Positions 52,573 to 60,897 of a stretch of 64,000 nucleotides of DNA are shown piece by piece. The DNA lies in assembly GCA_037968995.1 (NCBI GenBank), contig JBBKWP010000160.1, forward strand, positions 1 through 64,000, read 5' to 3'. Under the pieces are notes generated by a model. That model was not told where the DNA came from. It ran no database searches and was given only the letters and a program-made list of their open reading frames with translations. This stretch comes from JAEXNA01 sp037968995. GTDB lineage: Bacteria > Vulcanimicrobiota > Xenobia > Xenobiales > JADMJV01. Numbering within the stretch: the stretch's first letter is position 1; every line of letters begins with the position of its first letter. Both the position numbers and the translations under genes were made by a program.

Positions 52573-53352
52573 ATGAATATTACCATCGCTCTCATCCAAA
52601 TGGAGATTGCTTTTCGTAGACCGGAAATCAACCTCGCGCGAATGGAGGAGTACATTTCAGTGGCTGTGAGTCGAGGCGCTCAACTCGTAGTTTTCCCAGA
52701 GGACTCAGTGAGCGGACCGCTTGGCGCCCAAATGGAATTCAGCGTGCATGCCTTCGCGTATCTACAGCATTTCCAGGGCTTAGCCGTTAAATATCAAGTA
52801 GACTTAGTCCCGGGCACCTGGATTACCACCGATACAGTCGGAGCCTATAACACTGCCTATTACATAAATAAAGACGGCAGCATTGCAGGTCATTACCACA
52901 AGGTGAATCTGTGGGAGACCGAACGGCTCCACATCACACCCGGGAATAGAGTGTCGGTATTTCCAACGGCACACGGAATGGTCGGCTTGATTATCTGTTG
53001 GGATATTTCTTTCCCGCTACTGTTCGCCGAAATGGCCGAATTGGGCGCTGAGATGGTCATTTCACCAACCTACTGGTCCTTCACAAAACCAGCCGATGAG
53101 GTGGGAGAGGTGGTCAATGATGAAATTTTGTTGATAGATTCGCTATGCACGGCTCGCGCCTTCGAGAACAACATCATTTTTGCTTACTGTAATGCGGCGG
53201 GCGTCCTGCAAGAAGAAGGCTATGATGCGGTCCTTAGCGGCAGGTCGCAAGTCACTCACCCGACCCAGATGGTGGTGTGCAAGGCTAACGGAAACAAGGA
53301 AGAGGTCTTGCTAGCAACGGTGCTGCTGGAACCCAGAACGCCGGTCCTGTAG
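52573..53352 (+). CDS. Nitrilase-superfamily carbon-nitrogen hydrolase (first of two in island)
   Basis: 259 residues. The Glu-Lys-Cys triad is intact: Glu43 in VFPEDSVSG, Lys110 in HYHKVNLW, Cys142 in LIICWDISFP. The family hydrolyses amides or carbamoyl amines (for example N-carbamoylputrescine, omega-amides). It is transcribed towards the ATP-grasp gene and ends near a perfect inverted repeat. It belongs to the low-GC island; its relation to the second nitrilase is distant by eye. Substrate unknown; an amine-derived amide is suggested by the decarboxylase-like neighbour. Confidence 0.9.
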   Translation: MNITIALIQMEIAFRRPEINLARMEEYISVAVSRGAQLVVFPEDSVSGPLGAQMEFSVHAFAYLQHFQGLAVKYQVDLVPGTWITTDTVGAYNTAYYINKDGSIAGHYHKVNLWETERLHITPGNRVSVFPTAHGMVGLIICWDISFPLLFAEMAELGAEMVISPTYWSFTKPADEVGEVVNDEILLIDSLCTARAFENNIIFAYCNAAGVLQEEGYDAVLSGRSQVTHPTQMVVCKANGNKEEVLLATVLLEPRTPVL

Positions 53353-53364
53353 ACTACTGGGGGC

Positions 53365-53390
53365 GCGAGCATCTCAATTGAGATGCTCGC
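53365..53390. repeat. Perfect 26-bp inverted repeat between convergent genes
   Basis: The 26 bases starting GCGAGCATCTCAA read identically on both strands with no loop. It lies just after the nitrilase stop. No T-run adjoins it on either strand, so it may act as a 3'-end stabiliser, a transcription block together with the next hairpin, or a protein-binding palindrome. Confidence 0.7.
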
Positions 53391-53399
53391 AAGGTTAAA

Positions 53400-53439
53400 T
53401 AAAAAAGAGGCCAATCACCAGAATGTCTGAGAACTGGCC
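53400..53439 (-). terminator. Probable terminator of the ATP-grasp gene
   Basis: On the reverse strand a GGCCA...TGGCC stem with a 21-base loop is followed by TCTTTTTTATTT, 24 bases after the stop codon. The long loop lowers confidence. Confidence 0.6.
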
Positions 53440-53462
53440 CCCCTTCAACACTAACTCTTAAA

Positions 53463-55079
53463 CTATTTTGTCAGACTCCCGATAAGGGGGACTTGTACTC
53501 GCTTGTCCTCGACAATTTGGGAGGCAAATTTTCCACGAATGGCTTGTATCCAATTTTCTGCTCGTGCGTTGAGCTTAAAGTCGTCTGTCATCATCCGGCC
53601 CCTTGTTACCAAGATCCCCATATCGGCCCCTTCATACAGATAGTCACCGACTTTGGAAATGTGAAGAAAAAAAGCTTCGCTCTCCGACTCAACGGCTCTT
53701 CTATGGGTATCCATGCGGTCAAATTGAATATGCCCATTATCAAACATCTGATAAATTCCAGATTTTGGCGATTCCGAAACGTACTCGATAGTATCTTCCG
53801 TATGTTTGATAATCAATTGGCTCCAACCGTCGATGTTTTCTTGTCTCGCCCATCGTTGATTTAGCTCTTCTACGTTCAGTTTATATTCGACGTCCATCCA
53901 TTCCAAGATGTGGAAGACGAAAAGAGGTGCATCGGCCAGCGCGAAGACCGCATGATTTGTGATCGAACTCGCGCCCGTCACCCTAGGATTCAATTCACCT
54001 AGGTAGACTTCACCGTTGTCCTGATCTATGAGAAAATCCAGTTCAAAATATCCCTTGTAGCCTTCCTTTCTCAACTGATCGCCAAAAAGCTGGGTGTACT
54101 TTGCTGCCTTTTCTCGAATTTCAGGACTAAAGGCATTTGGGAAGATCTCATTGCCGCACCAACCGCCTTTGTAGGGAGTCATTTCCTTAAATCCCACGAG
54201 TTCTGTCATCAAAGGCGCGACAATTGTGCCGTGCCTTGTCACACAAGCTTCAATTGCAGAGCCTTTGCAGTTGATGCGCTTCATGATTTTGACTTCTTTT
54301 TCCCTAACAATGTCGGCTTCGTATGTCTTGAATTCTTCCTCGTTGGAGATAAAGAATGTGGTGTGCCCCGAATCTCCAAAGGGAGTTTGAATCACTAAAT
54401 CATCGCCAAGAATCGTGGAAACTTTCTTCAAATGCGCGTAGTCAGAAACTGGTGAAAGCACATAAGGTACACACGCCACACCGGCCTTCTCGGCAATTCG
54501 ATTAGTATTGACCTTGTTGTCCATAAAAGTTCGCATATCAGCAGACGGGAACATGATTTTCAGTCCCAGCTTTTTGGCAAGTTTCTCGGTCGTTTCATCA
54601 AATTGCAGAAACATCGCCTTACCCGCGGACTTACCTTTTTTCCTGAGTTTCAAGTAAGCTTGTACTTCTGGATGCTGAAGCAGGTAGTTATTGATATCTT
54701 CTATGCTCGTGAACTGATCGTGGGGGATGTCCACTTGGGGTGAAAACACATTAGGATGCAGGCCATCAAAACATTCGATGTGACAGATAAACTTAAATCC
54801 TTTGATCCATTCATCGGCACCAAGCATGTTGAAATTGGTTGCACTGATAAAGTAAAGAGGCTCTTCATTTTTATGAAAATATCGTCGTATATCTGAGACG
54901 CCATCGAGTAATTTGACGGACGATGTGTTCTTTCTGGTAGCCGTCGTCTTTTTCCCCAATGGTTTGTTAGCTTTTTTTATCGCTGCTGTTTTTTTCGCCG
55001 TGGGTGTGGCCACTTTCTTTTTCTCTTCAGTCCTAGTTGTGGTCACTTTTTTCGTTGCGGTTGCTTTGTTATTTGTCAT
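53463..55079 (-). CDS. ATP-grasp (biotin-carboxylase-like) ligase with lysine-rich tail
   Basis: 538 residues. The first about 54 residues are an extreme Lys/Thr/Ala tail (for example VATPTAKKTAAIKKANK) of histone-H1/AlgP style. The catalytic part from 60 on contains LVIQTPFGDSGHTTFF (ATP-binding Gly-rich loop), ELDFLIDQ and GEVYLGELNPRVTGASS (the acidic/Asn metal-binding block), i.e. a complete ATP-grasp site. No biotin domain is present, so carboxylate-amine ligation is more likely than carboxylation. Its start overlaps the PLP-enzyme gene by 11 bases. A line of it (54481-54540) counts to 26 G+C of 60, well below core genes. Substrates unknown. Confidence 0.85.
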   Translation of the reverse strand: MTNNKATATKKVTTTRTEEKKKVATPTAKKTAAIKKANKPLGKKTTATRKNTSSVKLLDGVSDIRRYFHKNEEPLYFISATNFNMLGADEWIKGFKFICHIECFDGLHPNVFSPQVDIPHDQFTSIEDINNYLLQHPEVQAYLKLRKKGKSAGKAMFLQFDETTEKLAKKLGLKIMFPSADMRTFMDNKVNTNRIAEKAGVACVPYVLSPVSDYAHLKKVSTILGDDLVIQTPFGDSGHTTFFISNEEEFKTYEADIVREKEVKIMKRINCKGSAIEACVTRHGTIVAPLMTELVGFKEMTPYKGGWCGNEIFPNAFSPEIREKAAKYTQLFGDQLRKEGYKGYFELDFLIDQDNGEVYLGELNPRVTGASSITNHAVFALADAPLFVFHILEWMDVEYKLNVEELNQRWARQENIDGWSQLIIKHTEDTIEYVSESPKSGIYQMFDNGHIQFDRMDTHRRAVESESEAFFLHISKVGDYLYEGADMGILVTRGRMMTDDFKLNARAENWIQAIRGKFASQIVEDKRVQVPLIGSLTK

Positions 55080-57843
55080 TTATATCTCCCAATGATTCAA
55101 TCAATTGTGTTTTGTTGTTCCCAATAGCCATGCCGCCGATGGAAGTGGTAATTTGATGCCGGTCCAGCACCTTCTCCTTAAAGACTCTAAGACCCAGGTC
55201 GGAGCGGTAGCCGTGTATTTCACTGACATCGAGCGCCGTCATGAACGTGATGATTTCTTCGCTTACCACCTGGCCTGGGACTAAAACTGGAAAGCCTGGC
55301 GGATAAGGGATCACGAAAGTGGATGCCACCAGATCTCTTCCGGTCCCCACCAGAGAAAGACATTCGTCCAAAGGTATATATTCGTAATTGTCCTCATCGT
55401 AAGCCAGAAAATAAGCTTCTCGGAGATTACCGCCCGGAACCCCAGGAACTGCCTGAAACGATTGATGGAAACAACTAAAATCCGGTAATGGTGGAACCTC
55501 TTTTGTCAAAGAGTGAATCCTTTTTTCACGGATCTCCCGTTCTTTATCGTTCAAGCCTTTGAAATCGTCATCCAGTTCATCTGCAATCTTCAAAAGCGCG
55601 TTGACAAGATAGGTAATGCTACCTCTGGTGGTTCCAATATTTGTCATAAACAACACGGTATTACGAGACGTCTTGTTGATTTGAATATTGAATTTATCCA
55701 TCAAGAATTCGTTCTTGAAGGTGTCACCATCCACTCCGGTTCTTCCGATGTGCAAAGTGATTTTAGTAGGGTCAAGAACGAACTCGTCCTTCTCCCAAGC
55801 CTCATTCATTCGGCTCCAACCTTCCAATTGGGTGTAATATTCGTTGAGACCCGTTTGGCGAAATTCGTCTGGAATGAAATCGTGTACCGTCAGAACATCA
55901 AAATATTTACTCAAGTGAGGATTATCATTCACCTTCGCGCGCAGGACCATGGCCATTTCGATGCTCTTTTCAACCAGTTCGAATCCTTCCAGTTGAACTT
56001 GCCGCCTGCCAACGTCCAGTGAGGCCAGCATCTGATAGTTTGGCGAAGTAGAGGTGTGAGTCATGTAAGCTTCGAGGAAAGTGCTTTCGCCTTTCCTTCG
56101 GAACTCTTCATCCCAAATGTGAATCATAGAACCTTGCCTAAAACTGCTCAAAGTTTTATGAGTACTTTGTGTTGCGTAGACGCGTATACGAACCAGGTCA
56201 GGGTCGGGCAAGGATGGCGCCTCTCCGTGGCTCAAACCCTCTATATGTTCTTCGTAGCGCTCTCTATACTGGGCACTCTTATATTTGTCGTAGAGCTTTT
56301 TCGCAGCGTACATCGCAGTTCGTTGCTTATAACTATAGGCAAAGCCCGCAAAGGCAAACCACGCTTCGTCCCACAAAAAGGCAATATCTGGCTTGATGGC
56401 CAGGATTTCTTCCATGACGCGCTCGACATTGTAAACCAGGCCGTCAAAGGTACAATTGGTCAAGAGCAACATCTCAACTTTGTCCAGGCGTCCGGCCTCT
56501 TTAACTTGTAGCAACTTGGATTTTATCTGCTCTAAAGGGACGGCTCCGTACATCGAATACTTCTCGATCGGGTAAGAATCCAAGTAAACGGGATAAGCAC
56601 CCGTCAAAACCAGTCCGTAATGATGCGATTTATGGCAATCTCTATCAATCAAGACGACATCGCCTGGTTTAACCAGGGCTTGCATGACAATTTTGTTGGC
56701 TGTAGATGTTCCGTTCGTTACGAAGTAGGTGTTGAGCGATCCGTAGGCATCACGCGCCATCTCCTGGGCTTTCTTGATCGGCCCCGTTGGTTGGAGCAGC
56801 GAATCAAGCCCGCCTGTGGTGGCGGAAGTTTCGGCCAAAAACATATTGCGACCATAAAACTCACCAAAATCGTTGATCCATCTTGATTTAAAGACGGAAT
56901 TGCCGCGAGATATTGGCATCGCGTGGAAGACGCCAGTTGGCTTTTGACTGTATTCAACCAAGGCAGAAAAGAAGGGAGTGTTGTAACGGTCAGCGATCCC
57001 GAGCATGATCGTCAGATGGAGTTCTTGAATATCTTCCGACTGATAAAATATTCGCCTGAAACCTTTAATGGTGTCGTCTTTCAAATGTCCAAGCGACGAG
57101 TCAGTGACATAATAGGTATCAAGCTCCGGCCGAAACTTTTTTATCAAGTCCCCCATAATCGGGCCCAAATCAGTTTCAGGCTTTGATGAGAAATCATGTT
57201 TTCCCACTTCTTCTAAATACGGCTCAATAAGAGGCGTCGTAAGCTTAGAATTGTAGGGCGGTGCGTAACGTACAACGACAGCCTGGATATTGTAATTAAA
57301 AAGCAAGGCAGTCATGGCATCTTGAAAAGAACGCAGCACCACGACGCCATAGCTGAATTTATCATTTACCGTCTGCAGCGCCCTTAAGCTATGCTTTAAC
57401 TTACTCTCTTCTTGCTCGGAAATATTGTCGACGAAGAGAACTTCGAAATGATTCTTCCTTGAACTGCCATTTTGGTCATGGTCATCGACGGACTCCATGC
57501 TGTGTTCATTAAAACCAAGGACGTCAGGATTACTCTTGCAATTGTCTCCTAGGAGTTGCCTTGTGGTTTCAGCCACCAGATGAGACAGAGAAGTGTATTC
57601 GTTAATGCAGAAGGCGTTCTCAAACTTTTGCAGTCGCTCTTTTCCTGGAAATGCGAAAAAGCACTCTACGCCCTTCAGGTCTGTTATCAACCTCTTAACA
57701 TTCTGCTTGTGCGCTTCTTCATTGCCTGAACCCTTATCACAACGGGTTAGTTCGGAGGTTTCAATCTTTAGCTTGTTCCAATAATCGACCCGAAGTTGTC
57801 CGATGTTGTAATACGGTGCGCTATTTTTTTTACTTTTCATCAT
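55069..57843 (-). CDS. Large Orn/Lys/Arg-decarboxylase-like PLP enzyme
   Basis: 924 residues. An N-terminal region (1-310) with FEVLFVDN and GVVVLRSFQDAM resembles the flavodoxin-like wing domain of inducible amino-acid decarboxylases. The PLP domain has VTNGTSTANK (375-384), DRDCHKSHHYG (401-411), LWDEAWFAF with Asp492, and the cofactor Lys563 in STHKTLSS. The C-terminal domain ends with PYPPGFPVLVPGQ, typical of this group. A basic start MMKSKKN is shared in style with neighbours. Family members decarboxylate Arg, Lys or Orn to diamines, which would provide the amine for the coupled ATP-grasp enzyme. It is longer than the usual 710-760 residues, mainly through the wing. Confidence 0.9.
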   Translation of the reverse strand: MMKSKKNSAPYYNIGQLRVDYWNKLKIETSELTRCDKGSGNEEAHKQNVKRLITDLKGVECFFAFPGKERLQKFENAFCINEYTSLSHLVAETTRQLLGDNCKSNPDVLGFNEHSMESVDDHDQNGSSRKNHFEVLFVDNISEQEESKLKHSLRALQTVNDKFSYGVVVLRSFQDAMTALLFNYNIQAVVVRYAPPYNSKLTTPLIEPYLEEVGKHDFSSKPETDLGPIMGDLIKKFRPELDTYYVTDSSLGHLKDDTIKGFRRIFYQSEDIQELHLTIMLGIADRYNTPFFSALVEYSQKPTGVFHAMPISRGNSVFKSRWINDFGEFYGRNMFLAETSATTGGLDSLLQPTGPIKKAQEMARDAYGSLNTYFVTNGTSTANKIVMQALVKPGDVVLIDRDCHKSHHYGLVLTGAYPVYLDSYPIEKYSMYGAVPLEQIKSKLLQVKEAGRLDKVEMLLLTNCTFDGLVYNVERVMEEILAIKPDIAFLWDEAWFAFAGFAYSYKQRTAMYAAKKLYDKYKSAQYRERYEEHIEGLSHGEAPSLPDPDLVRIRVYATQSTHKTLSSFRQGSMIHIWDEEFRRKGESTFLEAYMTHTSTSPNYQMLASLDVGRRQVQLEGFELVEKSIEMAMVLRAKVNDNPHLSKYFDVLTVHDFIPDEFRQTGLNEYYTQLEGWSRMNEAWEKDEFVLDPTKITLHIGRTGVDGDTFKNEFLMDKFNIQINKTSRNTVLFMTNIGTTRGSITYLVNALLKIADELDDDFKGLNDKEREIREKRIHSLTKEVPPLPDFSCFHQSFQAVPGVPGGNLREAYFLAYDEDNYEYIPLDECLSLVGTGRDLVASTFVIPYPPGFPVLVPGQVVSEEIITFMTALDVSEIHGYRSDLGLRVFKEKVLDRHQITTSIGGMAIGNNKTQLIESLGDINDK

Positions 57844-57846
57844 TTC

Positions 57847-58275
57847 TTACTTCTTAGAATGCATTGCTAGTTTGTTTCCTTGGGAGTCAATAAAAATGGC
57901 AAAATAGCCCGCTTCCTTGCTAATGTAGGTTTTAGGCATCACGATCCGTCCGCCGACCTCTTCTACTTTATTTAATACGTTGTTGAGGTCGTTGCCTCCA
58001 TTGAGATAGATGAGAGGACCTTTATCGCAAGGGATCGACCCAGGACCAGCAATGACCGCTCCACCGATTCCTGATGTCATGGGAAAGAAAGCCATTGCAT
58101 TCACATCGGTTATATTTTGCGCCATTTCAATGTCGAAGATGTGGCTATAGAAACGCACAGCTTGTTGAAAATCGATCGCTGGAATCTCAAACCAAGTCAC
58201 ATAGCCGTCATCCGTCATCGGTCTTTCTTTCTTTTTGCTCTTCGGGATCTTCTTACTCATCGGGATTACACCCAT
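57847..58275 (-). CDS. VOC (glyoxalase/dioxygenase-fold) family protein
   Basis: 142 residues. After a Lys-rich start (SKKIPKSKKKER) the domain shows VTWFEIPAIDFQQAVRFYSH and AGYFAIFIDSQGNKLAMH, the beginning and end of one paired beta-alpha-beta module set with a terminal His. It is the kind annotated as glyoxalase/bleomycin-resistance. It may be an enzyme or binding protein for a small reactive product of the pathway. Between the second nitrilase (12 bases) and the PLP enzyme (3 bases), hence one operon. Confidence 0.85.
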   Translation of the reverse strand: MGVIPMSKKIPKSKKKERPMTDDGYVTWFEIPAIDFQQAVRFYSHIFDIEMAQNITDVNAMAFFPMTSGIGGAVIAGPGSIPCDKGPLIYLNGGNDLNNVLNKVEEVGGRIVMPKTYISKEAGYFAIFIDSQGNKLAMHSKK

Positions 58276-58287
58276 CTTTTTGCTCCT

Positions 58288-59232
58288 TTAAATCGCGCCG
58301 CCATCGCCCTTATAGTGGATGGGTGAGCTTTGTTGCTCTAAGGTCTCTTCTTTGATTGTCAATTCTGTGATTCTATCAAGTCGAGAGGGCTTGATGAGTG
58401 GACCTAAGGAATCCAGATACGGTGTGGGAATATCGGGCTGATAAATCCCAAATTGGCCGGCGTGCAGATGATCTCGAAAGCTCTTAAGAGGTTGTCCTAG
58501 CCGAAGAATGCCCAATTCACGACTCCTTCTAGCCCTTTCGATATTCAATTCAAGGGGAATGATTTCTTCGGTACTATCCGACTGGTGCAAAACGCGCCCA
58601 TCTGGTCCACAGATGATAGAGCGACCACAACCCCCGGTATCTAAACCATTGACGTCAAAGAAATAGCACTGATTGATGGAGGCCATTGCCCTAACTATAG
58701 ATAGTTCGATTTCACGATCGATAGTCCCTGATAGGGTAGGATGCATAATGACTTCAGCACCCATCGTGACTAAGGTACGAATGGTTTCAGGAAACCACAT
58801 GTCATAACAGATGGACACGCCGAATCTTGCTACATTAGGAACGTCGAACACACAGTAGTCTTGTCCGGGTGTTACCCCCGTTTCATAAGGATAAAAGGGG
58901 AAAATCTTCCGATAGCGGGTTACGATTTCTCCTTGGGGATTGATGACCGTAGCCGTGTTATATATTTTATCTTCACATTTTTCGAAGATTGAACCGGGAA
59001 GCAGCCATATCCCGTATTTTTTAGCCAAGGCTTGCATCTCTGCTTCAAAATCATTGGGAATGGGCTGCGCTGTATGGGTCAAGGGTCCATAAGCACAAAG
59101 TTCACTGAACATAACCATCTCTATCCAGGGATAGAGATTCATCGTTATATCAAGCTTTATCTTCATCATTTCCACGTTGGAAGCGATGGCAGACACCCTC
59201 ATTTGTATTCCAGCAATTGCGAATGGTTTCAT
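58288..59232 (-). CDS. Nitrilase-superfamily carbon-nitrogen hydrolase (second of two in island)
   Basis: 314 residues. Triad: Glu44 in MFSELCAYG, Lys109 in RYRKIFPFYP, Cys142 in VSICYDMWFP. A 60-residue C-terminal extension (HAGQFGIYQPDIPTPYLDSL and after) is not part of the minimal nitrilase fold. It heads the left-pointing island operon. An AGAGG sequence precedes the ATG by about 12 bases. It likely hydrolyses an amide or nitrile made or used by the PLP/ATP-grasp pair. Confidence 0.9.
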   Translation of the reverse strand: MKPFAIAGIQMRVSAIASNVEMMKIKLDITMNLYPWIEMVMFSELCAYGPLTHTAQPIPNDFEAEMQALAKKYGIWLLPGSIFEKCEDKIYNTATVINPQGEIVTRYRKIFPFYPYETGVTPGQDYCVFDVPNVARFGVSICYDMWFPETIRTLVTMGAEVIMHPTLSGTIDREIELSIVRAMASINQCYFFDVNGLDTGGCGRSIICGPDGRVLHQSDSTEEIIPLELNIERARRSRELGILRLGQPLKSFRDHLHAGQFGIYQPDIPTPYLDSLGPLIKPSRLDRITELTIKEETLEQQSSPIHYKGDGGAI

Positions 59233-59876
59233 AGTCTTTTTGTAGCCTCTTTAATTTGGTTTCTCTTAAGATTGTTATGCCCTTAGCCAAGGATCACGGG
59301 GCTCATAAGGGGTGAGAGATTCGTGACACAGAAAATGTCGTGAGCCGTTCCTTTGACGACCAAGCCAATGTATAGCTCACCTTTTCGGCAGTGCACCTGT
59401 GAAAGCGGCGCCGTTGAACGGGCAGCCTGAGTCTGGATGAAGCGCTCGGGTTGACCGTGACTGTCCGGCCCCCTCCTCGAGGCGACAGTACAGACGGCGT
59501 AATCTAAATGCCCCGTCAGACTTAATGCCGCGAAATTGGGTGGTCGACGGTTCCCGAGATAGGATTGGTCGATGGACGGCTGCAACATACAGAAAGCCGC
59601 CGCGTCCCCAAAGGTAGGCTGTCGGTGCCCGCTTAATCCCGCCGTACAACAGCTAGACCTCGGAGCGAATAGAGATAGACCCGGTGCTCAGGATGTATGC
59701 AACTGAGGGCGGGTTCGGATAGATGGTTTAACCTATGGTTCGTCGCTTCAGTCGTCGAACCCTCCTGGATTCGCCCCCTCGCTGTCCTGTGGCTACCTGA
59801 TGAAGAATTCTCATTCGAAGATCTGACGTCGTACTTGACTATGCCGGGCAGCGTGAGTTCCGCTATACTGTGATGA
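59233..59876. other. 644-bp stretch without a gene I can support
   Basis: Between the island and the HExxH gene. Reverse-strand frames of about 90-150 codons exist (59283-59588, 59377-59649, 59633-60085) but they overlap each other, lack ribosome-binding sites and show no recognisable motif. It may be a decayed gene, an island boundary or regulatory DNA. A TATACT at 59864-59869 close to the next gene start is the only signal that stands out. Confidence 0.4.
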
Positions 59877-60485
59877 GTGGCGCTCCTAGAACTTTTAACA
59901 ACCGTTGGCCGCTTTATCGAATATCGTCTGACTGGACAGGCTGACTTTCGTGTGAGCGTTCCGTTTGGCGATGCCAGAACCGTTGAGACCGACCTCGAGG
60001 GTCGACTGCAGCTCGATCGCGTTCGCGGTGACCTCTTCCGAGACTTTGGTCTGACGACGCGCTGGCCCGTACTGCTGGAAGTCAAGGCGCCTCCCCCACT
60101 CGGGTGGAAAGCGGGATTCTATCACAGCGAAGGAAACCTCGGCCGCTACGAAACGAAGACTCTAGGCTCCTCCCGCGGGCACCACGTGACCATCCGGCCC
60201 GGGCTTCAGACGCCCATCTTTCGAGCGATCTTAGGCCACGAACTGGTCCACGCCGTTCAGACGGAACACAACATTCTGATAGGGAATCAGGCCTTGCGCG
60301 AAGGCATGGCGCGGTGGGTCGAATATCACTTCCTGAGAGACAAGCAACCCGCCGAGGCCGAACGCTTACGAAAACTGCGTCACTATACGTTTGGTAAAGC
60401 CATCGAAACAATTCTCGAGTACGAGGAGAGTCACGGCCGCCAGGCTACCCTCGGATGGCTCAAAACCTACGATCTCGCCTCCTAA
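59877..60485 (+). CDS. Putative zinc metallopeptidase-like protein (HExxH...E)
   Basis: 202 residues from GTG. ILGHELVHAVQTEH gives HELVH, and the downstream LREGMARWVEYHFL supplies a glutamate as possible third ligand; this arrangement resembles minimal gluzincin/DA1-like peptidases. The N-terminal half is unrecognised. No signal peptide or membrane helix. The GTG stands only 7 bases after a TATACT box, so the transcript may be leaderless. Function unknown. It is convergent with sbp. Confidence 0.72.
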   Translation: MALLELLTTVGRFIEYRLTGQADFRVSVPFGDARTVETDLEGRLQLDRVRGDLFRDFGLTTRWPVLLEVKAPPPLGWKAGFYHSEGNLGRYETKTLGSSRGHHVTIRPGLQTPIFRAILGHELVHAVQTEHNILIGNQALREGMARWVEYHFLRDKQPAEAERLRKLRHYTFGKAIETILEYEESHGRQATLGWLKTYDLAS

Positions 60486-60540
60486 AGCGTTGGCCGCGAT
60501 CGTTCACGCAACCGTCAGGCCACTGATCCATATATCTCTA

Positions 60541-60897
60541 CTAGGACGAGATGGTCGACGATTGGCGGGCTGGTTTACCCAAGATGTGGCGACGGATGTG
60601 TCCGAGATTGGAGAAAATCCTAATCCCAAACGTCACGACCGCGGCAAGATACAGGTCGGCCCCTAAGACCACCCCGATCCAAGTCACCAAGACCGCGAGT
60701 AGTGCGTTGACGACAAAACCGCTGGTAAATACGGGAGTATCGAACCGTTCTTCCAGCCCGGCACGCGTCCCCCCCAAAACGGAATCCAGACCTGCCAGAA
60801 TGGCTACGGAGACGTATCGAGAAAGAGCCACGGGGAATTGATAGGGCAGCCACATGCCTGCAATGACTCCAAGGAGAAGCCCAACCAGTACCCACAT
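60541..60897 (-). CDS. sbp: Small basic protein Sbp (DUF1290)
   Basis: 118 residues with three or four membrane helices and the diagnostic blocks YVSVAILAGLDSVLGGTRAG, FVVNALLAVLV and LYLAAVVTFGIRIFSNLGHI and RRHIL. Sbp is a membrane protein encoded in the division region of many terrabacterial genomes, next to DUF881 genes, as here (0 bases apart). Its biochemical role is not settled. Confidence 0.92.
   Translation of the reverse strand: MWVLVGLLLGVIAGMWLPYQFPVALSRYVSVAILAGLDSVLGGTRAGLEERFDTPVFTSGFVVNALLAVLVTWIGVVLGADLYLAAVVTFGIRIFSNLGHIRRHILGKPARQSSTISS

Noticed and set aside
59283..60085. Reverse-strand frames of 90-150 codons
   Set aside because: They overlap each other and the HExxH gene, have no ribosome-binding site and no motif; I could not turn them into a transposase.
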